From Sipunculus nudus (taxonomy: Eukaryota; Annelida; Sipuncula; Golfingiida; Sipunculidae), in assembly GCA_026874595.1 (NCBI GenBank), contig CM049309.1:27717033-27781032 (forward strand): DNA of 64,000 bases, written 5' to 3'. The notes beneath the pieces were generated by a model. That model had not been told where the DNA came from and searched no databases. It saw only the letters and a list, made by a program, of their open reading frames with translations. The position numbers and the translations under genes were made by a program. This document shows positions 1 to 11,118 of the stretch, in pieces; position 1 is the first letter of the stretch, and every line of letters starts with the position of its first letter.

Positions 1-209
1 CTTAAATAAAGTATTGATTAATGTCCGCCCAAAAAAATTTAAAATTCCGAGGTAAGGCCATCACTACCTGGAGATTTATGATTGGGCATTTCATTTAAAC
101 TTGTAAAAAGTTCTTTTTCTGATAATTGTTCAGGCCATGTAGAATTTCACTTTGGCGTAGAAGCTTTGTATTTTGACATGAATGCTTCAAGTTCCCTAAA
201 ATTAAAATT

Positions 210-458
210 TCAGTTTGTGGTGTATAGGTTTTTAAAAAAGTTTTCTTGGCACTTTGATATATGTTTTGGGTCAGTTATAATTTCATTGCTTATCTCTAAT
301 TTGTTCACAACTTTTGAGTTGAAGTTCCGTTTTTCTAAACCAATAAAATATTTGGTGGGTTTTTTCTCCATCTTGAAACAATCTTGCTTTACTTCGGATA
401 ATGGCACCTCTTGTTTTTCCACTACTAGTCTATGTAATTTTTGTTGAGCTTTTTTCAA
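210..458 (-). pseudogene. LINE ORF2 fragment upstream of RT
   Basis: This 82-residue frame contains a block of the form KKPTKYFIGLEKRNFNSK followed by an NKLEISNEIITDPKHI pattern and a final NLYTTN. This is the conserved block just before the reverse transcriptase core in L1/Tx1-like ORF2 proteins. It has the same orientation as the endonuclease fragment at 1180-1467 and lies downstream of it, as expected of one element. Stops and frame changes on both sides show decay. The opposite-strand reading frame over 82-447 is a shadow. Confidence 0.65.
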
Positions 459-1179
459 TTTGATGGTCTGTGGATTCTGAAAATTCTAAACTTTGCATTC
501 TTTTTATCTCTTTTTCTAATACATTAATTGTATTTTTCTGCGTTTTCTTTTTTTGGATACTATAGCTAATAGCTGTTATTCTAATCATCTTTATAGTATC
601 CCACAGCAATGAGGGTTCACTTTCGTGATTATCTTTGGCTGTAGTTATTATGCATTGTTTGATTTTATTAACATAATCTAAATCATATAGTAATGAATTA
701 TTATGTTTCCAGAATCCTGGCCACCTCTTATTAGACGACTGAGTTAGACTTAAATCAATAGCCTAATGACCTGATTTATAGCCATGAGTTATATTTGTAT
801 AATTAATCAAACCAACTAAGGCTTATGAAATTAAAAAGTAATCTATCCTACTGGCTGTGTATCTGGGTTTCCTTCTTGACCATTTGTAATTTCTCATATC
901 TGGGTTACAGTAGCGCCATATATTTATAAACTGTATTTCCTCTGTTTAGTCTGTTTTAAAATCACGCGATGGATTGTTGTTATCATAAGTGGTTGTTTTA
1001 GTTTTATCGAGATGAGGCTGTAATACAACATTCCATGCAATCTCCTCCTATGATCAGATTTTCGTTTAATAATGATTCGGCCTTACTAAAAAATCGTTAA
1101 AGAATTCTTTGTCCGTATTATTTGGACCATAAACATTATATAGAGATAACCTTGTATTATTTATTGTTAGGTCTAATAT

Positions 1180-1467
1180 TTAATACCTGCCATTATTTTC
1201 AGTGTAAATCTGGTGAATATCGCAATCTAAATTATTTTTTATAAGAACTGTAAATCCTCTTGCATTTCGGTTGCCATTGCTGACAATTAATTTGTGACCC
1301 CATTCTGCTCGCCATAAAGTTGTATCTTCTTGTACGCTGTGGGTTTCTTGTAACAATATTATGTTGTAACTTTTGCCCTGAAGCCAATGAAAAAGTTCTT
1401 GCCTTTTATGTTTGTCCTGTAGCCCCCTGACATTATGCGACATTACATTTAAATCACTTCTGACCAT
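1180..1467 (-). pseudogene. LINE ORF2 fragment, APE-type endonuclease N-terminus
   Basis: A 95-residue frame begins with the pattern DLNVMSHNVRGLQDKHKR, typical of the first strand of apurinic-like endonucleases of L1/Tx1 LINEs, followed by NIILLQETHS, whose Q-E-T contains the metal-binding glutamate region. In an intact element this domain nicks target DNA to prime reverse transcription. The first methionine at 1467 fits the usual ORF2 start, close to the start of the domain. The frame breaks at 1180, after which coding resemblance continues in other frames. The identification as an APE domain is firm; the exact clade is inferred. Confidence 0.7.
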
Positions 1468-1490
1468 GAAGAGAAATAAGATATGATACT

Positions 1491-2146
1491 TTCTTCGAAA
1501 TAAACTTGTAAATAATTCTTTAGCGCGGAATGACGTGTGCTGTCACAACATTTACTGATTTAGCAATAGACACATTTAGTATTGCCTGAAGAAAAAGCTA
1601 AAAGTCGCTGTAAATTTGAAATAGGTAGCAAAACCTGGGTGTAATTTCGTTAATGAAGATTAAAATTGAACTGTCAAAGAATGAAGAACCATACTTCATA
1701 CAGATACAGGGGTAAACAATGTGAAAATTACTTGCCTTACAATAGTTCATATCATCACGGACCGAAAATGTAGAGACAAAATGACAAAATAAAATCGTCC
1801 AAAAGTGTAAACACAGAACATAAACAAAGCACTAAGTCCTTCTCTGTAGCTTGGTTGACTTGCCGCAGTGACCATGGTCTCCGCTGAGCGCACATTGTGT
1901 GTTCGTGGGTTCCTAAACTCGAGTTGTTTACCACAAATGCCAATCTCGAAGTCTGCTCGTGAGGAGAACGGTAGCGACATCTGGTGTCAAAAGCATTCAT
2001 GTGGCCGTCTCGTTTTTGTTGTTGTATTGCAAGTTGTTGGGTATCACAATCGTACTGCGTCGTTCTCTGCTGAAACTAGTAATCAGTTGATGTTTACTTG
2101 GATACTTTATCCTTGTGAATTGGGACCTGCTTTCCTTGAATGAAAT
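1491..2146. other. No gene seen
   Basis: Sequence between the LINE 5' end and the gypsy remnant. Short open frames on both strands (1747-2143) overlap one another and match nothing I recognise. It may hold LINE 5' UTR or the truncated start of the next element. Confidence 0.4.
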
Positions 2147-2284
2147 GTGGCCTCACCAGAAGCGGACCTTTTGACCAATATTATAAGCAGCCTGCATTTG
2201 CGGTTATGCAAGTTCTTTGAGGCGCCAATCTTTCATTGTAAGATCTTCCGAAAAGCTGACGTTAGAGTTCTTGAGTACCGACCT

Positions 2285-2830
2285 GGAGCATGTGTACAGA
2301 GTGTTTCTCTACAGAGACTTAGCAAAGCAGGAGTGACTCTCAATCCTGACAAATATATGTTCGGTGTGTCAGGGCTCACGTTTATAGGACACCGTCTCAT
2401 TGGAAATGGAATTGATACAACAGAGGACAAAGTCGGAGCTGCGGTCAATGCAAGGAGACCCGCCAATGCAAGTGAAGTCAGAAGCTTTTTAGGGCTTGTT
2501 AACCTTTGCGCTCGTTTCGTTCCAGATTTAGCAACTATAGCAGAACCCTTGCGCAAGATAATAAGGAAAGATCAACAGTTTAAATTTGGCCCAGATGAGA
2601 TCAGTGCATTTAATACACTGAAAAGGCATTTTAGTGATGCAGAGACATTAGCCTACTTCGATGTGAATGCAAAGACCAAGGTAATGGCAGATGCGAGCCC
2701 AATAGGCTTAGGAGCGATGTTGATTCAGGAACAGAATGGTGTGTCAAGAATCATAAGCCATGCCAGTCGAAGTCTGAGTTACGTGGAACGCAGGTATTCA
2801 CCGAGTGAAAAAGGGGCCCTTGGACTATAG
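2285..2830 (+). pseudogene. Gypsy pol fragment: RT thumb and RNase H
   Basis: The frame reads through the RT connection region (LTFIGHRL, then EVRSFLGLVNLCARFVP) into RNase H, where KVMADASPIGLGAML holds the first catalytic aspartate block, followed by SHASRSLSYVERRYSP. The palm with the YxDD motif is missing upstream, because the element is truncated near 2280. The frame ends at a stop just after EKGAL; RNase H coding resemblance continues in another frame past 2830 (TDHKPLE near 2885), so there is a frameshift there. In a live element RNase H removes the RNA strand during reverse transcription. Confidence 0.8.
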
Positions 2831-3105
2831 TATGGGCATGTGAGAGGTTCCACCCATACCTCATGGGAGTTAATTTGACCTGCTGACAGACCACAAACCA
2901 TTAGAAGTGATTTATGGTCCGAGATCTAAACCCTCTGCTCGGATTGAGAGATGGGTCAAGGCTTATCGAAACTAACCCCAAATCCACAGGAGAACGACAG
3001 CTTGAGACGACAGCCGAAGAGTACGTCAGATTTGTTGCAGTACAGGCAACACCCAAAGCCATTACTACCCGCGAGTTAGAGAGAGTTTAAGCTGATGATC
3101 AAGAA

Positions 3106-3650
3106 TTGGAGGAAGTTCGACAGTGTATTGACACTGCTAAGTGGGACAATTGCACACATAAACTGTACCAAGCCATTAGCCAAGAGCTCTGTGTTATTGG
3201 TAGATTAGTACTTGGAGGAACTAGACTAGTCATACCCAGAAATTTAAGACCTAGAGTACTCTCGTTGGCTCATGAAAGCCATTTAGGCATTATCGGCACT
3301 AAGAGAAACCTTTGATCTAAAGTGTGGTGACCCGGTATAGACAAAGATGCTGACAAGTACTGTCGTACATGTCATGGATGCCAAATCACTAGCAAACAAA
3401 TCTACCAGAGCCAATACAGTACACTGATTTAGCAAGCCAACCCTGGGAACATTTAGTGGCAGAATTCTTAGGACCTTTACCTGATGGACACTATATACTA
3501 GTAGTAATAGACTACTACAGCCGCTATTACGATGAGGCCATGAAATCAGTAACTGCAGAGAAGACAGTTGCTGCCCTGAGAAGGATCTTTGCAAGGCATG
3601 GACTGCCACTTTACATTACATTCTGACAACGGGCCACAGTTCATTTCGCG
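3106..3650 (+). pseudogene. Gypsy integrase, zinc finger and catalytic core, broken
   Basis: The frame 3106-3315 ends in AHESHLGIIGTKRNL, the histidine half of the HHCC zinc finger; the cysteine half (CRTCHGCQ) follows in another frame near 3358-3382. The catalytic core continues at about 3440-3640 with LGPLPDGHYILVVIDYYSRYY and SDNGPQF, the second aspartate block. At the place of the first catalytic Asp the sequence reads VAEFLGPLP, with Glu in place of the usual Asp. At least three frame changes or stops break the domain, so it is not functional as read. Confidence 0.7.
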
Positions 3651-3708
3651 ATGCTTCCAAGAGTGCATGGAAGAATGTGGCATCAAACACCATTAAGTAA
3701 CACCAAAG

Positions 3709-4371
3709 TTGCCTAGAGCTAATGGTGAAGTCGAGCGTCAAAACCAGTCTCTTGTAAAGAGAATGCAGATAGCACAAGCGGAAGGAGGAGACAGGAGAGA
3801 AACTGTGTTGATGTATATAGCAGCATATCGCGCAACATCTCACCCAGCTACAGGTAAAAGTCCAGCAGAATTATTGTTCGGGAGAAAGATAAGCACAAAG
3901 CCTCCAGAAATGAGACCATATGTAGTTGATGAAGAGGTGTCAGGCCGAGACCACGAAACAAAAGGAAAATGGAAAATATATGCTGACAACATTCCAACAT
4001 CCAAGCAGGGGACACTGTCCTTCTTAGACGGGAAAATTGTGATAATTAAGTTGGATTCCACGTTCTACCTGGAACCATTTAAGGTTACATCAACAACCGG
4101 GAGAAGGGTAACATTTGAAAATAAATCAGGTGTTAGGTATCAGAAAAATATGTTACATGTGAAACGCTATGAACTCAGCACATCAGGACAGAACGATGAA
4201 CAAGGTCAGACAAATGCAAATGTTGAAAACACAAGTCAAGCTGAGAGTGTCAGAGAACCAGTTGTTGAGCATTTTGAAACCCCAGGAGAAATAGATTTAC
4301 CCATAACAAATGAACGACCAGAGAAAACACGTGTTGTGCCCAAGAAACTAAGTGATTATGTGCTGAAATAA
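3709..4371 (+). pseudogene. Gypsy integrase C-terminal half
   Basis: A 220-residue frame starts within the last catalytic block: PRANGEVERQNQSL holds the catalytic glutamate. It continues through AYRATSHPATGKSPAELLFGR, a hallmark of K02A2.6-type gypsy integrases, then a C-terminal strand-rich module and a tail ending PKKLSDYVLK. The stop at 4369-4371 looks natural, because untranslated sequence, a purine tract and the LTR follow. The upstream part of the core lies in other frames. In an active element the integrase inserts the cDNA into host DNA. Confidence 0.8.
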
Positions 4372-4735
4372 AGTGTTATGTTAGCTGCATACATCGGGAG
4401 TATAGGCGGATCGCTGCTCCCATGCAGATGTTTAGCTTCATAAGTTGAACAGATATTATTTAAAAGTTTTAAATCAGGGGTGTAGGCGGATCGTTGCCCC
4501 TCAATACATGATCATCTGAGTGCTACATACAGTTATTGAACATTTAAATTTATTTTTAATGAACCTGCAAAGCATGTTTGTAATTGCAAAGGAGGACTTA
4601 TAAATCATGGACAATTGGACTGAGTTATTACAAGTCCACTTCATTTAAGTTCATACAAGTCTATAATATTTCTTTAATGTTCAGATCATAATTTAAGCCA
4701 TCAGAGACTTCTGAATATTTTGTGAGTAATCATCT
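4372..4735 (+). other. 3' non-coding region of the gypsy remnant
   Basis: Between the integrase stop and the purine tract. A phrase of the type GTATAGGCGGATCG occurs twice (near 4400 and 4480), a short internal repeat. No coding potential seen. Confidence 0.4.
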
Positions 4736-4748
4736 AAAAGGGGAGAGA
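4736..4748 (+). other. Polypurine tract
   Basis: The run AAAAGGGGAGAGA lies directly before TGTCGTG at 4749. This placement is where gypsy elements prime plus-strand DNA synthesis. Confidence 0.65.
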
Positions 4749-4961
4749 TGTCGTGTCTGAGTAACCAAGAACCTACTATGGGTAATGAGACTATCATGTT
4801 TGCATTATTATGGGATGCGCTACAGGCACATCCGGTGGCCGAGAGGCGATCTGCTGTGAGCGTGAACGCGACCATCAGAGGTGTTTGTGTGACCTGTTTG
4901 GAATAAATACGTTTAATACAGATTTGTACTTGTTCAAGAGTGTGAATAGTGAACAAAACAG
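4749..4961 (+). repeat. 3' LTR of the gypsy remnant
   Basis: Starts TGTCGTGTCTGAG and appears to end in ACAAAACA near 4961, about 213 bp. It has a GAATAAATA polyadenylation-like signal near 4900. No partner 5' LTR exists in the window, so the right boundary is an estimate based on where sequence of a different LTR family begins. Confidence 0.55.
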
Positions 4962-5163
4962 TATTGATTTAGTGTATTGTAATGTTAGGGTTGTTTTAAG
5001 AATAAATTATCATTATTTGTTAACAAAAAAAAACACTTCTTTGTTCATTCCCCTTGACATTTCACACTGCCTAGTGTTACAGAATCTGATTTTTTTTTTG
5101 GTCTCTGTAACAATATTAATGCTCGTCACGGTACGTGATCTGTTGATATTAGGTTCCGTAACA
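4962..5163 (+). repeat. LTR 3' fragment, same family as the solo LTR at 48.7 kb
   Basis: The stretch from ATTGATTTAGTG to GTTCCGTAACA matches the 3' end of the LTR at 34431-35207 and, even more closely, the reverse complement of the solo LTR at 48674-49465, including TGCTCGTCACG and TTAGGTTCCGTAACA. Only about the last 200 bp are kept. It abuts the end of another LTR, which implies an insertion or recombination junction near 4961. Confidence 0.75.
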
Positions 5164-6240
5164 AAATCCATTTACAAACTTTATGGTATAATTCTCATAT
5201 AAAGGTAAAAGTATCCGGTAATTCGTATTTTTTTAAGAAATTATATATGGCAGGTATCAAAACACTTTCTGATATAACCAAAAAAAAAAAACAGGAAACC
5301 ATCTAGCATTTTTGACGTATAAAGAATTCATTAACAAATATAAGGTTTGTATACATTTTATAAAATATGCAGGTTTAGTGGATGCAATTCAAACTTGTTG
5401 GAAATGAGAGCTAAAAAATAATCCTAGTCCAGAGGTACAAGAGTTTATGGTAGACAAAATAATCAATATGAAAAAAAACAGCACGGTCTGTAAACTTAAA
5501 TATAATTAATAATATCTTTGTGAAACCTTTGTGAAAGAGAACGGAGAGATGGATCGGTGAACTAGGATTACAACATGAAGAGAGACATTCAAGACTTTTG
5601 TCAAGATAACTATTTCAGAGAAATTAAGAATTTTTCAATCTAAATTTTTACATAGGTTAAACCACTTACTCCGCTTCTATATAAACTGAATAAGAGCGAA
5701 ACTGAACTCTGTTCTCTTTGTAAAAAAGAAAAGGAAACTTACCTACATATACTTTATCCCTTTGAGATAACCCATAATCTGCTAATAGCATTTTAGAATT
5801 GGTCAAAAGACCTGGAACAATTTTTAAACTGGATACGCTATTACTATTATTAAAATATCTTATATTTATACATGCAAATGAAGAGGGAAATAACCAACAT
5901 TCTCTATGTATAAAAGTTATGTCACACAAACTTATAGGAAAATGGAAGAACATATTGTGAGGACGAAGGGTATAAGGGTGACACATATCCAAAAGTGGAA
6001 AAACTTTCAGAACGTACATTTAGAAAACGAATAAAACAATATAAAGATAACAACAAATTTAACACATTTCAAATTACAATTACATTTTATTTCTGTAATG
6101 TACCTTTGTTATTCGTAACTGCTTGCACGTACGACATATATTGTCACTGTCCACATATCGTCATGATGTATAATGTACTTTGTTTTATGTACTATATGTT
6201 TGAAATAAATATGACCTATATGCTGAAGAACACGTCCATT
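5164..6240 (+). mobile_element. L1/Tx1-like LINE 3' tail, decayed
   Basis: Translation in shifting plus-strand frames gives the C-terminal region of an L1/Tx1-like ORF2: a FLTYKEFINKYK-like stretch near 5320, QEFMVDKIIN near 5430, and CSLCKKEKETYLHILYPFE near 5710-5770, the cysteine-rich C-terminal motif of these LINEs. Many stops interrupt it. The 3' end is undefined; AT-rich sequence follows to about 6240. This could be a relative of the LINE at 1-1490, but it lies on the other strand, so it is a separate copy. Confidence 0.65.
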
Positions 6241-6249
6241 TCCATATGG

Positions 6250-6805
6250 CCTCTGGGGTTCTGGGAATAGAGCCAACATGGAGAGCCATGGGGGCAAAAA
6301 AAAACAAAGGCTTTGCCAGCCTTCCATGCGTTCACTGGCGCTGACAACACTGGAAAGTTCTATCGTATAGGCATAGCAACCCGGCAGAAAGTCTTCATGA
6401 AGGCAGATAGAGATGTAATCAGTTCTTTGCAGACGGTTCAGCACTAATGCTAGCTTTGTCTGTGCAGCCTACTCCCCCAAAGGCATCTACATCAAGACTC
6501 TGAACTGCGATGGCATCTCTACCTCCTACCCTAGAAGCTGTGAGACAACATGTCCTGAGAGTCCAGATCCAAGCCAGAGTGTGGGGACAGGCCAGCATTG
6601 CCCTGCAGGATCCTCAGTTGGAAACAAACCATGGTAGATAACCTTCCAACCCCAAAGGCCGTCCTTGATATGGTTAGCTGTCAATGTAAAAATCTTCTGC
6701 CAGATCTATGTTCTTGCAGAACAAAAAACGTATCCTGCACCGATCTTTGCCAGTGCGGCAGTGAGTGTCAGAATGATAAGGACACACAGAACAAGTATTA
6801 AACTG
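6250..6805 (+). pseudogene. Decayed gene fragment with CXC-like cysteine tail
   Basis: Around 6325-6440 one frame reads AFHAFTGADNTGKFYRIG and then QKVFMKADRDVISSLQ, a block I associate with a multicopy family of uncharacterised invertebrate proteins. Another frame near 6450-6500 gives FVCAAYSPKGIYIKT. The last frame, 6598-6801, ends with MVSCQCKNLLPDLCSCRTKNVSCTDLCQCG split over its length: a cysteine-rich tail like half of a tesmin/TSO1 CXC domain, followed by an acidic GATGATGAC run. At least two frame changes occur, so it is a pseudogene. Whether the source is a mobile element or a host gene family is unknown. Confidence 0.5.
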
Positions 6806-7133
6806 ATGATGACGATGATGGTGATGATATGTAAAGACTCCTTGGTTGCCTTAAAGATTAAACCAATTTCTGTCATAAGGAGCATGCTGGCTCTTAATGG
6901 ACACTAACTTAGTTGAACGTTCATGTCTTATCACTTGTAAAACGTTTATTAAAACGGAAAATTTCCTTTAAAAAGTTTGTGGTTGAATCTAGCTCATGTA
7001 TTTTGATACCATTTGATTCCTTGGCCCTGAAAATGGTAGTTTAGCTGCCGAAATCAAATTTCTAGGTTATTAAAAAGCTGAGATATTGTCGGAACCCTTT
7101 TTACGGCAGCCATTTTGTGAAATCCATGTTAAA

Positions 7134-8100
7134 GGCTAAAGCCGGCTAATACTGGCTGTTACTGGTCAATACCGGTTATTGTACTGGTCATCTTTTTTAC
7201 TCAGGCTTTTTTAAATTGTTGCAGTAATAAACTGGTCATCTGAAAACCCATTCATAATGTACACTTTTTTAAATGGGCTTTAAAGTAGTGGCTGTAATAT
7301 AACTTAACCAACACAATACCTAACTCTGGACTAGTGCAGTGAACCATGTGGTTACTAGATGGACAGGTTGACAGTTTTGTAACCAAACTTAATTAGTGTT
7401 CATATATTTTGAGCACAAAACTGGATCCACTGTATGGCTCCCTGATAATCACTGTTTGATTTACAATACTGACTTGCATCATCAAAGGATGTTCAGTAGT
7501 TAACCCAGAGGCTATGGGGATGGAGATTAATTATGTTAGCAGAATCAGAGTCAGTCTTGCCTTCACTTATACTCCATGCTAGCTTATTTTTGCTATATGT
7601 TTGATCTTAACTTTTGATTATCAAAGACTTTCTGGTACAAAGCTTTGATATTGGGCCTTGGTGTGGGACATGAACTGTGACATTAATTGATAGGCCGCCA
7701 AGTTGGTGGTCTTCTATCAGGCAAAGAGAGATTCTTATGACACTGGCACAGTGATGCACCTTATTTGTGACATTTATCATTGAACTTATGTCATTTGACA
7801 AGTCAAACATTTGTACCAACTGTAAATCTAAACAGTTAAAAGCATGCATATTACTGCTCTAAATTCACCTTGGTATATTTGTTTCCTAATTCTTCACCTT
7901 GTGTCATTTTAAATCATTTACTTTAGTATTTCCTGACACAATTTACAAAGAACAAGCTTGTTTAACAATAAAAACATTTTTAAAATAATTCTGTTGTTGT
8001 TTGCTAGATTTGGGGCATTTTTTATTATTCATTTGAGGGGTATTAGCCTGTAATAGCCAGTATTAGCCACTTATGAAAAATATACCGGCCGGCTTTAGCC
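7134..8100. mobile_element. Inverted-repeat element, about 970 bp
   Basis: The left end GGCTAAAGCCGGCTAATACT and a tract rich in TACTGG are matched in inverse by the right end near 8044-8100, which ends CCGGCCGGCTTTAGCC and contains AGTATTAGCC. The arms are imperfect. The interior is AT-rich with no open frame of note. This looks like a non-autonomous DNA element; superfamily not assigned and no target duplication confirmed. Confidence 0.45.
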
Positions 8101-8770
8101 AGCGGTTTAAGCCGGGGGTGGCTCTCACCGTCCAACCCTGCAATATAGATATAAATATAGGGAGCAATTTTGTTTGCTCTCCAAATTATTTGCGTATGAA
8201 TGAATATTCATGAGACCCTACCATATTTTTTTACCTACTATTATTGTTTTTTTTACTGTGTAGGTCATTTAACCCCAATAATGGGGGCATAACCAAGTGT
8301 GCGTATGATGATAAATGCATCAAACTTGCTTTTGACGTTTCCGCTACACCTTCTTTTAGATGAGATTAAAGGGCAATGATCCAAGCTGAATTTTTGCAAT
8401 GGGAGGCATAAAATGGGAGGTTTAGAGGTTTAATTAGGCTCATTTTGGTTCGAAGTCACATTGTTTATATTTAAAATAGTGTGAGCAAAGGACTGGAATA
8501 GTTATGAAAATTATGCACTTTTTATTCTGAATATTTAGAAGAGGACGAAAGAAATATGCATATTTAAATATTATTGTTTCATAAGTTGTCAAGCAAATAT
8601 GATGCCAGTATCACTAAATGCAAGATTGTAATAGATGTTATTAATTCTTATCATCTTCCTAAGGCACTGCACCACATTTAACTTGATGGACAACTAGAGT
8701 TGAATGTGTATAACTATTTAAAAAAAATCAAATTTCTAATTTCAAATACATAATTCATATTTTTGACTTA
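8101..8770. other. AT-rich, no gene seen
   Basis: Low-complexity AT-rich sequence with no recognisable coding or structural signal. Confidence 0.4.
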
Positions 8771-9404
8771 AGCTATGTACACATTCATACGGTTACCCGG
8801 CAACGGCAGCGTCAAAGGCAACGACGACGATAACGACAATGCGTTTTTGGAGTACACATTTATCCGGCAAAAATTTTTATCGGAGGCCAAATCACACGTG
8901 TTTTTTTCCATCATGATGGATCTCCACGGCGACGATATCCCTCTAAATATGGCCTTTGCCTCAAATAACTGTGCAGATAAGATGATGAAGTAAAGGGTTT
9001 TACTAGGCCGAATTTATGTATCAAAGCGAAGACAGAATTGAACGTATTTGAATTTATTCCATAAACCTGATAAAAATTAAGAGTTATTTAGATTATATTA
9101 TCGTGTGTCAAGACAAAAGTTCTCTCCTTACTTGATTTACCCTTTTAGCCGGTATTTTGCCTTTTCGGGGCACTAAAGTATAGTAAAGGATACCCGTATA
9201 TGGTGGAAATGACGTCATATTATAGGAGTGGCGCCGTATGATTATATCCGGCAACGGCAAAAAAAATCGCTCACAGCCAGATTCGAAAAATAGCCGGGTA
9301 GTCGTACCGCATTGTCGTTGCCGTGCCGTGTGTATGTGTACACACCAATGAAATTGCATAAGACCGGTTGGTTTTTTTTTTGTTGTTGTTTTTGCCGTTG
9401 CCGT
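8771..9404. repeat. Fragments of GGCAACGGCA-type inverted-repeat elements
   Basis: CCGGCAACGGCA occurs near 8800 and 9250, and its inverse TTTTTGCCGTTGCCG ends near 9404, so 9248-9404 forms an inverted-repeat unit with arms of about 20 bp. Several CGACGACGATAACGAC-like runs nearby look like further decayed copies. Short frames here are by-products of the repeats. Confidence 0.4.
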
Positions 9405-9536
9405 TTTTACACCGGATGCGTCCGAACGAATATGACACGAACGAATATATTTCTGTCGTTCCGACTAAAATTCTGTCGCATCCCAAATTACATTCACACC
9501 AAATCTGAAGGATATTTTTTGCTTCCGGTCAATTTA
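9405..9536. repeat. Partial extra copy of the Harbinger-like left end
   Basis: Carries the same ACACCGGATGCGTCCGAACG and CATTCACACCAAATC blocks as the left 140 bp of the element starting at 9537. The two copies are adjacent and in direct orientation, so this is either a second, truncated insertion or a local duplication. Confidence 0.6.
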
Positions 9537-10880
9537 AGGAGGTTTCACACCGGATGCGTCCGAACGAATATGACACGAACGAATATTTCTGTCGTTCCGA
9601 CTAAAATCCTGTCGCATGCGAAATTTCATTCACACCAAATCCGAACGATATTCTTAGTTTCCGACCGAGGAATTTTCGTCTCCGAAATTCGTAATGGACA
9701 GATATATGAGCAATATATCGGATGCACTAAAATATAGGCTTTATGGCCATATATATAGACCTATACAAAAATGTCGAATATTTCTGAACGTGTAAATTGA
9801 TTTTCTCATTAATTTTTAATTAATATTAATTAATAATAAAGTTTTTATCTCTAAGTGTACTGACTGTATAATTGAAAATAATATTTACCGATCACTCGAC
9901 CAAAATTCCCATTTCAACATGAATTTAAAAATTATTGCGCAACCTCTTGTTTCAAGAGAACGGATGCCACTGTAACTGCTGTATTTCAAATTAAATTAAA
10001 GTTTGAATCACTAGTTAAGTTTGATTTATATTTCATTTTCAAATCTGCTTATATGATTTTGAACAGTCTGCGCACAGCTATGAAACTTCTGTTTAAATGC
10101 AAAACGAACTAAAACCAATACTAGGATAATAATACAAAACATAAATGAAAAAAGTTGTTGTTCCATGATTTTTTTTCTATATTTACCGCGGATTTTTTAT
10201 TGGTAATGAACAGTTTGTCTTGCATAATGTCGCTAATTTGTGTCACATCGCTTACACAGGTGACTTATATTCAGGAGCGTCAATAAAGGGGGTGGGGGGA
10301 GGGGGCTAGGGGGGAGATGTAATCAATGTTATCATCCCTCCCCCTTTCGGAGAATAATTTTAATATATTGGAAATAATATATTAAGATTCAGAATTTACC
10401 CTGAAAAATTACATCTAAACCTGGTTTAAAAGTGTTTTTTAGGAAATTTACAGATTATATAAAAAGAAGTCTGGTTTAAATGAAAAAAACCTTGGAGCTA
10501 AAAAAAATGTTATAAATTTGATTGAAATAAAAATATTTATTATTTATATTTTTATATTTTAATTTTTTTAAAATAGTGGATAAGGAAACAACACTTCTAT
10601 GTTGTACAGTATTACATATATATCAAATAGATAACGTACAAATGAACCAGTCTGGTTAAAAATAGTCCAGCTCTTTTGTGTTGAAGGTGAAAAGAAGCCA
10701 TTCTTGTCCGATGCGAACGACAAAAAATAGAACATGTTCTATTTTTATCGTTCGGATAGCATCGTTCCGATTAGGTGTGTATGCACCAACATAAAATAAA
10801 GTGTTTTATTTTTTCGTTCGTACAGCACATTTTCGTTCGGTCGTAAAATTCGTTCGTACGCATCCGGTGTGAAACCGCCT
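9537..10880. mobile_element. PIF/Harbinger-like non-autonomous DNA element
   Basis: The left end AGGAGGTTTCACACCGGATG and the reverse complement of the right end AGGCGGTTTCACACCGGATG match over about 33 bp with three mismatches. The element is flanked by TTA at 9534-9536 and TTA at 10881-10883. A 3-bp TWA target duplication with A/G-rich termini is typical of PIF/Harbinger. The interior is AT-rich, and no transposase frame is visible, so it would need a partner in trans. Confidence 0.7.
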
Positions 10881-10980
10881 TTAGTTTCGTATTCGAAATT
10901 CGTGGTCGACAGCCACATGGGCAAAATGGCATACATGTATATTAATAAATATTTATAACATATACATGTGTATATATGAA

Positions 10981-10986
<6 letters not shown>

Positions 10987-11040
<54 letters not shown>
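10987..11040. repeat. (TA)n microsatellite
   Basis: About 54 bp of near-perfect TA repeat immediately upstream of the Penelope-like element. Confidence 0.95.
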
Positions 11041-11043
<3 letters not shown>

Positions 11044-11118
11044 TCCAGCGACAGGTACGTTGTCGAGCACTTTTGTTAACCCACCCTGACCAGAAAATCA
11101 ACTTATAACATCTACAGA

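Larger units (their letters stand above)
1..1490 (-). mobile_element. L1/Tx1-like LINE, 5' part, decayed
   Basis: A minus-strand non-LTR retrotransposon runs from about 1490 down past the left window edge. An endonuclease N-terminus lies at 1180-1467 and a block from the region between endonuclease and RT at 210-458. Between them, translation in shifting frames still shows an endonuclease-like NLIIGGD stretch near 1040-1070. Several stops and frameshifts separate the blocks, so it is a dead copy. The RT core lies outside the window. Clade assignment rests on the motif style only. Confidence 0.7.
2147..4961 (+). mobile_element. Decayed Ty3/gypsy element, RT-RNase H-INT order, 3' LTR kept
   Basis: A 5'-truncated plus-strand gypsy copy. 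Coding blocks in order are RT thumb, RNase H, the integrase zinc and catalytic regions, and the integrase C-terminus, so this element has the conventional pol order, unlike the Gmr1-type copies at 35-38 kb and 56-61 kb. It ends with a 3' non-coding stretch, a purine tract (4736-4748) and an LTR beginning TGTCGTGTC at 4749. Several frameshifts and stops disrupt pol. No 5' LTR, gag or protease is present. Confidence 0.8.

Noticed and set aside
82-447. 121-codon plus-strand frame as a gene
   Set aside because: It lies antisense to the LINE ORF2 fragment at 210-458, which has recognisable conserved blocks.
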